From positions 248,001 to 312,000 of the forward strand of contig JADDTR010000008.1 of the NCBI GenBank assembly GCA_015345905.1: a DNA stretch of 64,000 bases, written 5' to 3'. Below, piece by piece: positions 22,652 to 32,383 of this stretch. Position 1 is the first letter of the stretch. Every line of letters starts with the position of its first letter. The stretch comes from Aotearoamyces nothofagi (lineage: Eukaryota > Ascomycota > Leotiomycetes > Leotiales > Tympanidaceae). The position numbers and the translations under genes are program-made. Below the pieces are notes generated by a model that ran no database searches, had not been told where the DNA came from, and worked only from the letters and a program-made list of their open reading frames with translations.

Positions 22652-23117
22652 TCAAATATCAGGCTCAGCTATTGAGCAAGAAAATCCCTATTTGGTTGTT
22701 CCGGTGGTACTCGAGTTGGTACTTTCTTTGCTGTTGACTATATCCGGGATTGGTGGGTCGTCGTCCCGAGATTCTACTACGGGTTGGCGAGCAAGGTGTA
22801 TGCTTGAGAGATGATTGACGAGTCTCATTATCTATCACTGTATCACTGTATAGCTAGCTTGTCTTTCTCTCTCTCCCTCTCCATTCCCATACATGCGAAT
22901 CATAAAGAAGCAAGTCCTTTCCATTTTCAGCACTTTCTACACAAAGAAACTCGTAATCCGTCGTCTCTATCTAAGTATCTCTCTGCATATAATCGTTATA
23001 GCCGCGTCACAAGATTCGCACCCCCTATTATTCCAAATCCCGGCCGAGAATACGATGCCCTCTATCCAATCTTTAAAATCTCATGTCTGAAACCCTATCT
23101 CGAAAACCCAGCACACG
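22652..23117. other. Convergent intergenic region
   Basis: 466 bp between the stop codons of the glutamate decarboxylase and cry-DASH genes. It includes a pyrimidine-rich CTCTCT patch near 22866-22890. No gene seen. Confidence 0.6.
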
Positions 23118-25287
23118 TCACATCTGCTCGCTCACAGCAGCAGCCTCTTTCTGCACCTGCACCGCGCTCGCGCTCGCCTCCCTGCCATCTCCAGCACCGT
23201 GACTCGCGCCTCCTCGTCCGCGGCCAGCGTATCCGCGGCCGCTATATCCTCCTCGGCCACCGCTGCCCGTCCATGCTCTGCGCTCCCACGCCGGCGCTCC
23301 TCGCCCACCATAGCCATACTGCGTTCCGGCATGGGCGAACTGCGCGCCGCCACGGCTCTGGTGATATGCGCCTCCCCTTCCCAGGCCGCGCTCCGTATCG
23401 GCGCGGTCGCTGTTGCCCCTGTAGCCGGCGGCGCGGGCGCGGTGCTGGCTACTCGGGTTCTGCTTCTTGCCCACCGTGAAGTCGATCCTCTTCAGCGGGC
23501 GCTCGACCCAGTCCAGGCCCTGCAGGCCCAGCTCTTTCCGGCGCTCCTCGGCAACCGTCCAGGCCTGGAAGCACTCGGCCGGGCCCAGCTGCTGCTCGCC
23601 GGGCTTCCCGTCGGCCGGGAGGTGCAGCTCGGGGATCCAGCTGCGCACGAAGTCGGCTTTGGGGTCGTAGTCCCAGGCCTGCTTGACGGGGTTGAAGACG
23701 CGGGCCTCGCCGCGCGGGTCGTTGCCGACGCCCGCGACGTACTGCCAGTTGCCCCAGTTGCAGCTCACGTCGTAGTCGACGAGCATACACTCATACCACT
23801 CAGCACCGAGGCGCCAGTCGAGCCCGAGGTGCTTTGCGAGGAAGGACGCCACGTTCTGGCGCGCGCGGTTGCTGGTGTATCCTGTGAGGAAGAGCTCTCG
23901 CTGGCTCGCGTCGATGATACCCATGCCGGTGGTGCCGTCGAGAACACGGTCCAGCCGCTGCTGGACGGCTTCCTTGGTTTCGCTCAAGGGGTTCGACGGC
24001 GATTTCCAGGGATAGGAGGAGTCCTCGCGGAAGCCCGAGAGGCGGAACAGCTTGGCCTTGAACTTGCGCGTGCAGAGACGCATGTAGTCGCGCCAGAGCA
24101 GCTCGAGCCGCACCGCTTCCGTGCCCTCGTTTTCGCCATTTCCGTAGCCTTCGCCGCCGGCGCCGACGTCGGATGAGCCGTCTTCGAAGGCGAGAAGTGC
24201 GGCGTGTACTTGTCTCGCGGTAATGGAACCTAATGCGAGCCAGGCGGAGAGCTTGGTGCTGTAGTCAGGCCCGAGTAGTCCGTTGCGTGTTCTTTTATAC
24301 GACGTCATCGCGCCAGACGTGATGAGGTGGGTGATGCGCACCTCGCCAGTCCGGGATCCGCCATGGAAAGGGTGAGCGGTTTTTGTATTTTCGGGTCGTT
24401 TTGGAGGGTTGGGAAGCAGTGGTGAATGATCTAAGGGCGCGAGAAGTGCTGCTTCAAGCTTCGGATAGGAGGTCGGGATGGTAAAAGGCGCATGTTGAGA
24501 TGGGAGGAGGTTCGCGGGTGGCATTGGCGGGAGAGATGATTTGCGGGGTGTGGGAAGTACTGATCGAGGAGCATCTCGAAGTGGTTCGACGGTTTTTCGA
24601 TAGGTCGTAAAGACGTCTGGGAGTTCATTGGGCTCTTTGAACGGTAGGTCGCGACTAGAAATCATAAAGTGTTAGCCTTCTCCTGCACGACGGGACTTTT
24701 GCAGCGCCTGTTGAAAGAGCGATTGGCAAGAGTTTGTCTATAAATGCACAAAAGGAAACATACTCATCAATAAAATACTTCTCGTCGACAAACAGCCTGA
24801 AATCCACGCCAGTCGCCTGGCATGCTTCTCTCACATCTCTCTCCTCTCTCCTCTCCTCAACCCCCTCCTCGCTTGTCATCCATACCCCGCCAATCTTCAC
24901 TTCTCCGCCATCACTCTTTACGGCGTTCAAGATCTTTTCCACAACCTCTCCAACCATGCCAACGCGCATCTCCAGCCCACTCCCTACCCCCTCCAACGTC
25001 TCCTTCAAATCCCATACACTCTCCGCCAGCCACTTTGCTCTGTGCGGTCCGCATCTCCAAAACCCGCCCAGTTGCGACCTCGCCTCGGGATATGTGCTCG
25101 TGGCTTCGCTGTCGCTGGGGATAAAGCCCGACACCTCGACCTGCTGGGCAGAAAAGATATAGAGCGGTAGGAGGTAGGCGTACGAGTCGTCAGTGTTATT
25201 TTGCGTGGCGAGCTCGTGAAAGACGGGGTTGTCTTCAAGACGCAGGTCGCGCCGGAGAACATAGAGGAGGATATTAGATGCCGGCAT
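23118..25287 (-). CDS. Cryptochrome DASH with RG-rich C-terminal tail
   Basis: Exons 25287-24764 and 24654-23118 encode 686 residues. The opening MPASNILLYVLRRDLRLEDN is typical of cry-DASH photolyases. The splice rebuilds KYFIDDRDLPF. The FAD-binding half contains TKLSAWLALGSITARQVHAA, LELLWRDYMRLC, GYTSNRARQNVASFLAKHLG and NWGNWQYVAGVGNDPR, all nearly invariant. Cry-DASH proteins bind FAD and an antenna folate, repair UV pyrimidine dimers in single-stranded DNA and can act in light signalling. After the core (about residue 570) comes a ~115-residue tail rich in Gly, Arg, Ala and aromatic residues (for example GGRGGYSGRGYAGRGRGG), an RGG-type nucleic-acid-binding extension of the kind known in several ascomycete cry-DASH proteins. 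A DNA region of nearly 4 kb without genes lies upstream. Confidence 0.95.
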
Positions 25288-25853
25288 TGTGTTTGCAGTG
25301 CTAGAAAGCCGACGGCAGATGTTGATATGTACTCTCTTGTATGTATGCGTTGTCTGGCGAGGATGTGGGTCATGCCAGCACAGATGGTAGAGTCGAGCTT
25401 TATAGAGAAGACGCGCTGGCGAAGTGAAGCTCGAGCTGTGGCCACCACGCCCTAAATCAGGTGAGAGTATGGCAGAGCTTCAGCTCCGTCTGCACTTCTG
25501 CACTGTCTGCACTGGTGGTTACAGAGACAGAAGGCTGAAATATCGAGCCAGGTTCTCGCAACATGTGCAGCGCAGGCGTGTGTAAGGAATAATGCGATTG
25601 TGACGATCAGCTATGATATGTAGCACACATGCAGCCATATAGACAGGCCAGAGCAATGTGGTGAGAGGAAGAAGGAGCGTGGTGGAGTGAGGGAGGACTT
25701 GGGCTGTAACGGGGAGATGCACGCTGGGCGAGATGCTTAGCACTGTCAGTCAAGTCAGGGTGACGCGGCGACGACGACTGGGCCTTTCGGTGAACCGTCG
25801 AGATGCATGATGCATACAGGAGCAGGCTCACAAATGGTGCGCCGGCACGTTTG

Positions 25854-25871
25854 TGATCATGGCCATGATCA
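25854..25871. repeat. 18-bp perfect palindrome
   Basis: TGATCATGGCCATGATCA is its own reverse complement. It lies about 570 bp upstream of the cry-DASH ATG and contains two GATC tetramers. Confidence 0.9.
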
Positions 25872-26891
25872 TGTTCATGTTTATCTCCATCTTCATCTTC
25901 ATCTTCATGAATCGTCGATGCTCGATCCTCGTTGAACCCTTTACATGGTCGAGTCGGGGCCTCTCGCTGCCAGAGCGCCAAGGTCAAACCCCCCGGGTTC
26001 GGGACTGGCGGGGTGAAGGCGGATGCGCCAGCCGTATGCGCACTGCGCAGTCTACGCTGAACCCTTTTCGCTGGACCCTCTAACAGTACAGGTGCTCTAG
26101 AGATGCATTGCCGGCGCTCGCGGTGTCGCCCGCCAGAACACAAATATAGTAGGATGCAGCAGGTAGGGCGTCAATGCATGGTAGGTGTTTTGGAATACCT
26201 CGACGCCCCCAGCCCAGTCCTGGAGATGCTTCACGCCTCTCTTGCGTCGGCGACGTCGCCAGGCCCTTCTATTTACTCGTCCTCCCTGCTGTGATGCCTC
26301 TCGATGCTGCTCTTGGCCTGTCTCTTCCCAGCATTCCACACTCGGCATTCCACCCTCCCCATTCTCCCCCCAAATCTCCCCCAATTCCTCCCCCACAAGG
26401 GCAGCCCAGGTGCCATCCCGCCGGAATCCGGGCGATGATGGCCTCTCGGCGTTGGTGACGTCCGCAAGCAGTAAAGCGCCATCTCGTGCACGATCGCAGG
26501 CCAGATTGGCTTTGCTTAGCGCGGCCAGGATCCCAAGTTCCAGCGTCCCAGTCCCAGCGTCCCGTGACGGCGACCCCGGCACCGTACAGACGGCGCCATG
26601 ATTGGCTAGCGAGGCACGCGCAACTGGCCCATCCCTTCCGCAGATCTCACCAGACCGGGACGCGAATCAGGAGGCACAGTCAGCAGAGTCGAGGCAACCG
26701 AGTCCCTGGGGAGGGAGGGAGGCCAGAAAGGGGGAGAGGGGGCTTGGCGTGGTGCGAGGCCGTATACATGTGACATGGCAGCAAGGTGTAACGCGCAGGC
26801 CACCCAGAGCAGAAGAATATCGTGAACATCACCCGTCGCCGGGGACGTAAGGTATCCGAGGGCATGTTCCCGCAGGGCAATTGTCGCGAGA

Positions 26892-26911
26892 GGGAGGGGG
26901 AAGGGGGAGGG
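26892..26911 (+). other. G-quadruplex candidate
   Basis: Four runs of three or more G separated by one or two A residues occur within 20 bases, fitting the G3+N1-7 pattern on the plus strand. Confidence 0.7.
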
Positions 26912-27406
26912 AGCCAGTGGTCATCTTGCCCACCAAGCACTCGAGCCCGAGTGGAAATCCTCGGGCATGGAATGGAAAGCTACACCATGGGACACTGCAT
27001 CGATGGCAGCCTTCGGTGGTAGCTTCGGTGACAGCTTCAATGGCAGCTACGCCATTCTTCGCTCTATACGGAGGCCACACGTGGGAAGAACGTGCCCGCA
27101 ACTTCGCACACAGCCCACCGGCGCAGGAGCACTACAGAAGGAACAACGTGTTGTTGTTCGTGTTCGTGTTCATGCTCAGGTTCATGTCAGGTTCATGTTC
27201 ATGTTCAGGCGACGCTGCTGTGCCCTACCGCCGCTCCAGACGGCATCACGCCCGTGACCGCTCCCGTGACCACGCCGGCGCCGTCGACGCTGTCACCACT
27301 CTCCAGATGCCGCAGCCGTGGTTCGACGGCAGCAGGATCATCGTAGGACCGACGCACGGCATCTGCACGGCCGAGCTGGAACGGGAGACGAGAAACGGGA
27401 GACGGG

Positions 27407-27434
27407 AGGCGGAGGCCGGAAGGCGGAGGCCGGA
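27407..27434. repeat. 14-bp perfect tandem duplication
   Basis: AGGCGGAGGCCGGA occurs twice without a gap, within a purine-rich patch starting near 27380. Confidence 0.9.
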
Positions 27435-27619
27435 AGCTTTTTCTGACCCGGTCGGAATCCTGGATCGGTGATCGGCGCAGGCTGAGGACTCGAACGGTCC
27501 AGCACGTGGGTGGGTCGGGTTGCTGGCCAATCAGCCCCAGGCGGGTGTCTGCGTCGAGTCGAGGAAACGAGTGTTTCACATGCAGTTCCCCGAACTTCAT
27601 CCATGGGCTCATGATTCAT

Positions 27620-27665
27620 GGACTCGAGGATTCTGCCGTTCTAGAGTCCCAGAATCCTCGAGTCC
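27620..27665. repeat. 15-bp perfect inverted repeat with 16-bp spacer
   Basis: Left arm GGACTCGAGGATTCT (27620-27634) and right arm AGAATCCTCGAGTCC (27651-27665) are exact reverse complements. More CTCGAG-type sequence follows to about 27695. It could form a stable hairpin if transcribed. Confidence 0.92.
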
Positions 27666-29062
27666 TCGAGAGGCCTCGAGGACGGTCGAGGAGGCACAGC
27701 GAAGATATCAAATAGCGACGCCGGCATCGCGGCCCAACAGCCGTGTATCTCCAGACCCAACGCCACGGTGCAGAGGAGCGTCTCAGCATCTCCTGTCCCG
27801 GGCTTGTGGGTGCGGTCGCAGAAGCAGCTCTGGGCAGCCAGGCACGCCAGGGTCCTGCGGCGTCGTGCAGCGTCTCATGAGGGCGGGTAGCGAGATGTAG
27901 GATGAGTACGACGAGGACGATGGAATGAATGCTTGCATGTCCCCAGGTGGCAGTGTTAGAGCCAGCGTTAGAGTTAGAGTCGATAGCAATATCAGTGTTG
28001 GTCTCGCTGTCAGTTTCAGAGCATCAACTCAGTCTTCCTCGCAATGGACAGGGCCACAAGTTGGAATAACGGTCCGCCTCGGCCGCCGGACAGCCTCTGG
28101 CTATCCTGCGTATGCTCAAGCACTCGAGTCCTCGCAAAGACGCAAGTCTGTGCAACGCTGGCTTGGTAAAGCTTGCAAATCAGACCATTTCCCGCAGCCC
28201 ACCACTGTCAGCCCCTATTCTCGACAGACAAGACAGCCGCTCCAGGCTATCTATCCTCCGGCCTCTTCTCTCCTCCAGGCCGCTCCATCACCCACCACCA
28301 CACATGACGCTCTCGTATTCATCTTCGTCTCCCATCTCCATATCTCTCCACGCCCATCAGCCCTGTTTGTCTCTCAAGTCCCTGTGCCCCCCCGTGCAGC
28401 TGATCTCGAGCCCCGATCGCGCAGGCGCCATGACCTGACCTTGGGGCCCATCCAGCTCATCACGGGGCCTCGAGAAAAGCAAAGCTGAACGACTCCAAGC
28501 CAGACTGCACTCCCTCCCTCTCTCTCTCTAGTGAAAACTCAAATAAACACCTTCTGCAGAACTCCAATACATTTACCTTTCCCTCACATGCCGTGGCCTC
28601 TACTTTCGTATATCCGCCAGGCAATAGTCATGCAACTGTCTCTCTATCCGTACAGAGGCTGTGCTGCTGTTCTCGTCGGGATACGGGATACAGGAGCATG
28701 AAGGGAAAAAGAAAAGGAGAGAGGAGAAAAGGGAGATTGGAAATCGGCAGGTCTGAGCGGAAGCGGAAGGGAAGTACGTTCAGGTGCGGTCCAAACAGTA
28801 GCCAGGCCTCGCCTCGTAGGGCACGACAGAGAAGACGAAATAGGACCATGGCATCATGATTTCATAAGGTAGTTAGGGCCTAGAACCGCATGGTAGAGCA
28901 GCAGTATTGCATGACGACTTTTGCTACTTTATGCTCCGTTCAGGAGCCGGCACCACGCATGAAAACTGCCACCATTACGAATCATTAGGCATCATTTTAT
29001 ACATTCTACCTCAGGGGCATAAGACTATAGCCAGAGCAACAAAATACTCAGGGCCGCATATT

Positions 29063-31843
29063 CTACACAGGCTCCCACGTTCCCAGCCGTCCCACACTCT
29101 CCCCAACGTTCCTCACAATGCACATGCGTTCTTCACGCCTTTTCACCTTGCCGTCTACACTTCTCAGGCCTGAAATCAGCCTCTCGACTGCCAGACTGCC
29201 CATTCCCGTTCCCATGCCCTCGGCCAGATTATATCCGCCCGTCGTCACGAACCCGATGAGGTCCTTCTCGTCCGGCACCAGGGGGTGGTTCGTCGTTTCG
29301 GGCTTCTCGGCCGGATAAGGAAGTGGTGGGGTTTGGAGGAAGGATTGTGCCAGGAGGCGCTGTTGCTCGGCTGGTGTGGCTGGGGATTGTAGTTTAGGTG
29401 CACGTTTAGGTTGTGTTGCGAACTTCTTTGGCGCTTTGTTTGCTGAGGATGAAGGTGCGAGGGCGAGCCATTGGGCACGGAGGTTTGACGGAAGAGATTT
29501 AGGCACGGCGGTTGAGGTGGCTTGTGAGTCGAGCTTAGGATCGGTTGTTGATGCCGGAGGCTCTTCCTGTTCTGATGATGATAGGGAGGTGGGATGTTCG
29601 GAGGGGAGGTGGTAGATGCGTGCACAAGCTTGGGGTACGCCGCGGCAAATAAGCGTGATGCGGACCGTTGCCAGTGATGATTTTGGGATGTCGAGTTCGG
29701 AGTTCGAGAGAAGGCTCTTGAATTCCATACTACTCAGATGCTGAAATGGTGATGGAACCGACTTGCTCTGCGCAGTTTCTTCTGTTTCCTTTTTGTTTTC
29801 TCCTTTCACATCCTCCGTCTTGGCCTCTTCAGATGCAGCACTACCACTCAACAACTTTTCGAAATCACACCCCCAACCCAGTCCAACCTCTCCTTTCCTA
29901 CCCGCACCTAAATCCAGGCTCTCGAACGCTGTTCTCTTGCCCTTTGGTCGAGCCTCCCACTCTCGCTTTCTCGTCTGCCTCTCCTCCAGCTCCCATGTCC
30001 ATCCAGCTTGCGTACTCGGGAAATCGCCAGGGAACCATGGCTTTCGGTGTTCAAAATGAACCTGCTGTAGCTCTTGTAATCCTCCAAATCCGGGGTTTCC
30101 TCCTGAGGATAAAGGGAAATGCATCAAACTGTACCAGATAGGTAATATGCATTTCCACGGTGCAAGAAGGGTATATGTACCTTGGGCCGAGGGCGATTGC
30201 GTCGTTACAGAGGTATAGAGCAGGATTGGGATTGATGGGTCTATGGGCAGCCGTGATGGGAAGTCACCAGGCTGTGCGAGAGACTTTCGGCGATTGAGTG
30301 ATTTTTGGGATGGAAGCCGAGTAGCTTTGTGGCGCAGCTCTCGGACGAAGAGAGCGGGCGATGGTAGAGATTGATCTGCTGGCCAGGCAGATATAGTTTG
30401 TAGAAGAGCAAAAGCTGCATCTTCATCGTTTAGTTTAGGTAAGTTGACCTTCCGTGGTGGGTAGCGCAGTCTTGGGTCTATGACCTGAAATGCCAGAATA
30501 GCATTGGATGGCAATGAAGCAGCATTTGTCACGCCTGCTAGATCTCTAAAAGTCTTTGCGTGACCTGCCTCAGACGCTCCGACTTCGTCGGGGTGTAAAA
30601 CACCAAGTAACGCCTCAGTGGAATTCGGGCCTGTGACTTCGATACTGCCAATTTCGAATCGTAGATCTTCTACATGTACCGCAGGGCGCTGCATTTTTGA
30701 CACACGCAGGATTTCGTCCCATAGCTCCAGAAATGCAGCAGGGTGAATCCTAACAAGCATCTGTCGTCGTGGGGGCCCTTTAGTTTTCTTAATCAACTCA
30801 ACACCTTCTTTTGCTTGCTCTTCTTGTGGCGCTGTACACCAAATAACTGTTGCCGGCGCAATTTTCCTGCGTCGGCCTTTATCATCTCTGCTGAGCCATC
30901 CGCTCCAGCTTCTCTTCCCATCTCTCCACTTTTGTCCTCTCTTGCCCCAATCAACGTCATTCGTAACCCCAACTGCTCTCAGTACCTTCTCAAGAGTGCC
31001 ATCATTGCCTTCCAGGCCTATTGTACTCATATAACTCATATCCCAACATACCGCCCCCCTCGCACCACAAGCTCGATGAGTCGGTCTATAACATTTCTCC
31101 GTAGGTGTGATTGGCACCGAAAATCTCCACAGCGGCTTCTTGGGCTCTGTCATCTTCGCTTTCTTCGCATGAAACATGTGTGTTGGTAGCCAAGTCTTAC
31201 GAATCTGCCGTTTCCGGAACTTCGAGGCAGGCCTTGGAGGCTCATTCAGTTTCCCCTTCCGCGCCTTAGGGATTGGAGCTCTTCCACCAACACCCGTAGA
31301 ATGCTGTTCGCCAATATTCGAGGTGTTCTTCCCTTGGGATGCCTTCTTCTTCCCCGCCAAAAGCCCCAAGCGCTTCGCCGTCTCCGCTCTCAACCTACCC
31401 CTACTAGTCCCAGGTTTCCTCTTGTTCGCATTGACAGTTGGTGTATTATCCTCCCTCATCTCCCTCCCTGCTCGTTTCTGTAATCTCTTGGGAACCCGTT
31501 TGACATTGTGGCTTGCCGTCCTTCTCCTCATCTCCCTCGGCACCTGCTGGAACGCCCGCGTTGTCAGCGCGCCTTTCGCTCTCTTCATCCCATCTTCTAA
31601 CGCTTTAATCTCGAATTCTCTTGCTTTCAAGAAGGATTCAAGGTTCAGCTCGCCATTTGAAAGAGCGGCGTCTGAGCTTTGCGTCAGGATTGTCCGCGCG
31701 TCGTTGATTTTGGCTCGTTTGGGTGCTCGGTTGGGGTAAGAGTTGGGCCTGTTCTGAGAGCCGGAAGATGATGTCGGGGGAGCCTTGCGTTTCTTGACCT
31801 TTGAGAAGGTGGCTTCTGCTTCTGTGGAAATTCTTGGAGGCAT
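29063..31843 (-). CDS. POP1: Ribonuclease P/MRP protein subunit POP1
   Basis: Single exon, 926 residues, the usual size. POP1 is the largest protein of RNase P and RNase MRP, which trim the 5' end of pre-tRNAs and cut pre-rRNA in the nucleus and nucleolus. The N-terminal third is strongly basic. ELNLESFLKAREFEIKALED, TTRAFQQVPREMRRRTASHN followed by VKRVPKR, and KTWLPTHMFHAKKAKM are hallmark blocks of the Pop1 N-terminal domain (about residues 65-245). WKCILPIWYSLMHFPLSSGG (about residues 575-595) starts the POPLD domain. The C-terminal end (GFVTTGGYNLAEGMGTGMGS) matches the last conserved block. An internal acidic/Lys-rich linker lies near residues 680-700. RPR2, another subunit of the same enzyme, is 15 kb away. 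Confidence 0.95.
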   Translation of the reverse strand: MPPRISTEAEATFSKVKKRKAPPTSSSGSQNRPNSYPNRAPKRAKINDARTILTQSSDAALSNGELNLESFLKAREFEIKALEDGMKRAKGALTTRAFQQVPREMRRRTASHNVKRVPKRLQKRAGREMREDNTPTVNANKRKPGTSRGRLRAETAKRLGLLAGKKKASQGKNTSNIGEQHSTGVGGRAPIPKARKGKLNEPPRPASKFRKRQIRKTWLPTHMFHAKKAKMTEPKKPLWRFSVPITPTEKCYRPTHRACGARGAVCWDMSYMSTIGLEGNDGTLEKVLRAVGVTNDVDWGKRGQKWRDGKRSWSGWLSRDDKGRRRKIAPATVIWCTAPQEEQAKEGVELIKKTKGPPRRQMLVRIHPAAFLELWDEILRVSKMQRPAVHVEDLRFEIGSIEVTGPNSTEALLGVLHPDEVGASEAGHAKTFRDLAGVTNAASLPSNAILAFQVIDPRLRYPPRKVNLPKLNDEDAAFALLQTISAWPADQSLPSPALFVRELRHKATRLPSQKSLNRRKSLAQPGDFPSRLPIDPSIPILLYTSVTTQSPSAQGTYTLLAPWKCILPIWYSLMHFPLSSGGNPGFGGLQELQQVHFEHRKPWFPGDFPSTQAGWTWELEERQTRKREWEARPKGKRTAFESLDLGAGRKGEVGLGWGCDFEKLLSGSAASEEAKTEDVKGENKKETEETAQSKSVPSPFQHLSSMEFKSLLSNSELDIPKSSLATVRITLICRGVPQACARIYHLPSEHPTSLSSSEQEEPPASTTDPKLDSQATSTAVPKSLPSNLRAQWLALAPSSSANKAPKKFATQPKRAPKLQSPATPAEQQRLLAQSFLQTPPLPYPAEKPETTNHPLVPDEKDLIGFVTTGGYNLAEGMGTGMGSLAVERLISGLRSVDGKVKRREERMCIVRNVGESVGRLGTWEPV

Positions 31844-32383
31844 GGTTAGCCGCTGGCACAGCTATAGCTGCTGTTTAAAGCTCCTTGAAAAAACAGTTCG
31901 CGTCTTTGAGAACGCGACAATATATTCTTCCGTTATCTTATCGCTGTCGTTTCTCGCCAAATGTTTCTAATGGTCAGGGATACCCTTTCCACGTGCCTTT
32001 CATGATCATACATCCTCAATCTTGGCTTCGAAGCTTTGTGAATTGAAGGCTGTGTTTGTAGTTTTGGAATTTTGAAATTTTAGAGCTCTGAAGTATATAT
32101 CCTAGATAAGTATAATACTGCATACCCTCAATTCTTTTTTTCTCTCTGCACATATTCTGATATGCCAAGTGTAAACAAGTCTTTGGGTTTTTTGGTTAAA
32201 TATAATTAAAATAGTAAAAAAAGCTTGATGTCTTCATCATTCAATCTTACAAGAACCTATAAAACTCCTCATAACTCAGCTGAAAGTCGCTTGTCCGGTA
32301 AGCCAACGTGTAGCGCCAAACATACAATAATGGGTATCATATTTTCCCACGACCCAAGCAGGACCAAGTACTAAAAGTATGGG
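31844..32383. other. AT-rich intergenic region
   Basis: 540 bp between the POP1 start and the stop of the next minus-strand gene. It should hold the POP1 promoter. No gene, RNA or repeat recognised. Confidence 0.6.

Larger units (their letters stand above)
25288..29062. other. 3.8 kb GC-rich gene-free stretch
   Basis: Lies between the cry-DASH start and the POP1 stop. Many overlapping open frames on both strands reflect high GC content; none shows a domain or a conserved start. It holds a palindrome (25854-25871), a G-run cluster (26892-26911), a TTCATG/GTTCATG repetitive patch (about 27160-27210), a 14-bp duplication (27407-27434) and a long inverted repeat (27620-27665). It probably includes the cry-DASH promoter at its left end and perhaps an unannotated non-coding RNA. 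Confidence 0.55.

Noticed and set aside
23199-24176. 325-residue plus-strand frame.
   Set aside because: Antisense shadow of the cry-DASH second exon, caused by high third-position GC.
26881-27471. 196-residue plus-strand frame in the 3.8 kb gene-free stretch.
   Set aside because: Runs through repeats and GC-rich DNA, no domain, and competing frames of similar length on both strands.
27925-28488. 187-residue plus-strand frame.
   Set aside because: Ser/Pro/Arg-rich, no domain or start context; likely random in GC-rich DNA.
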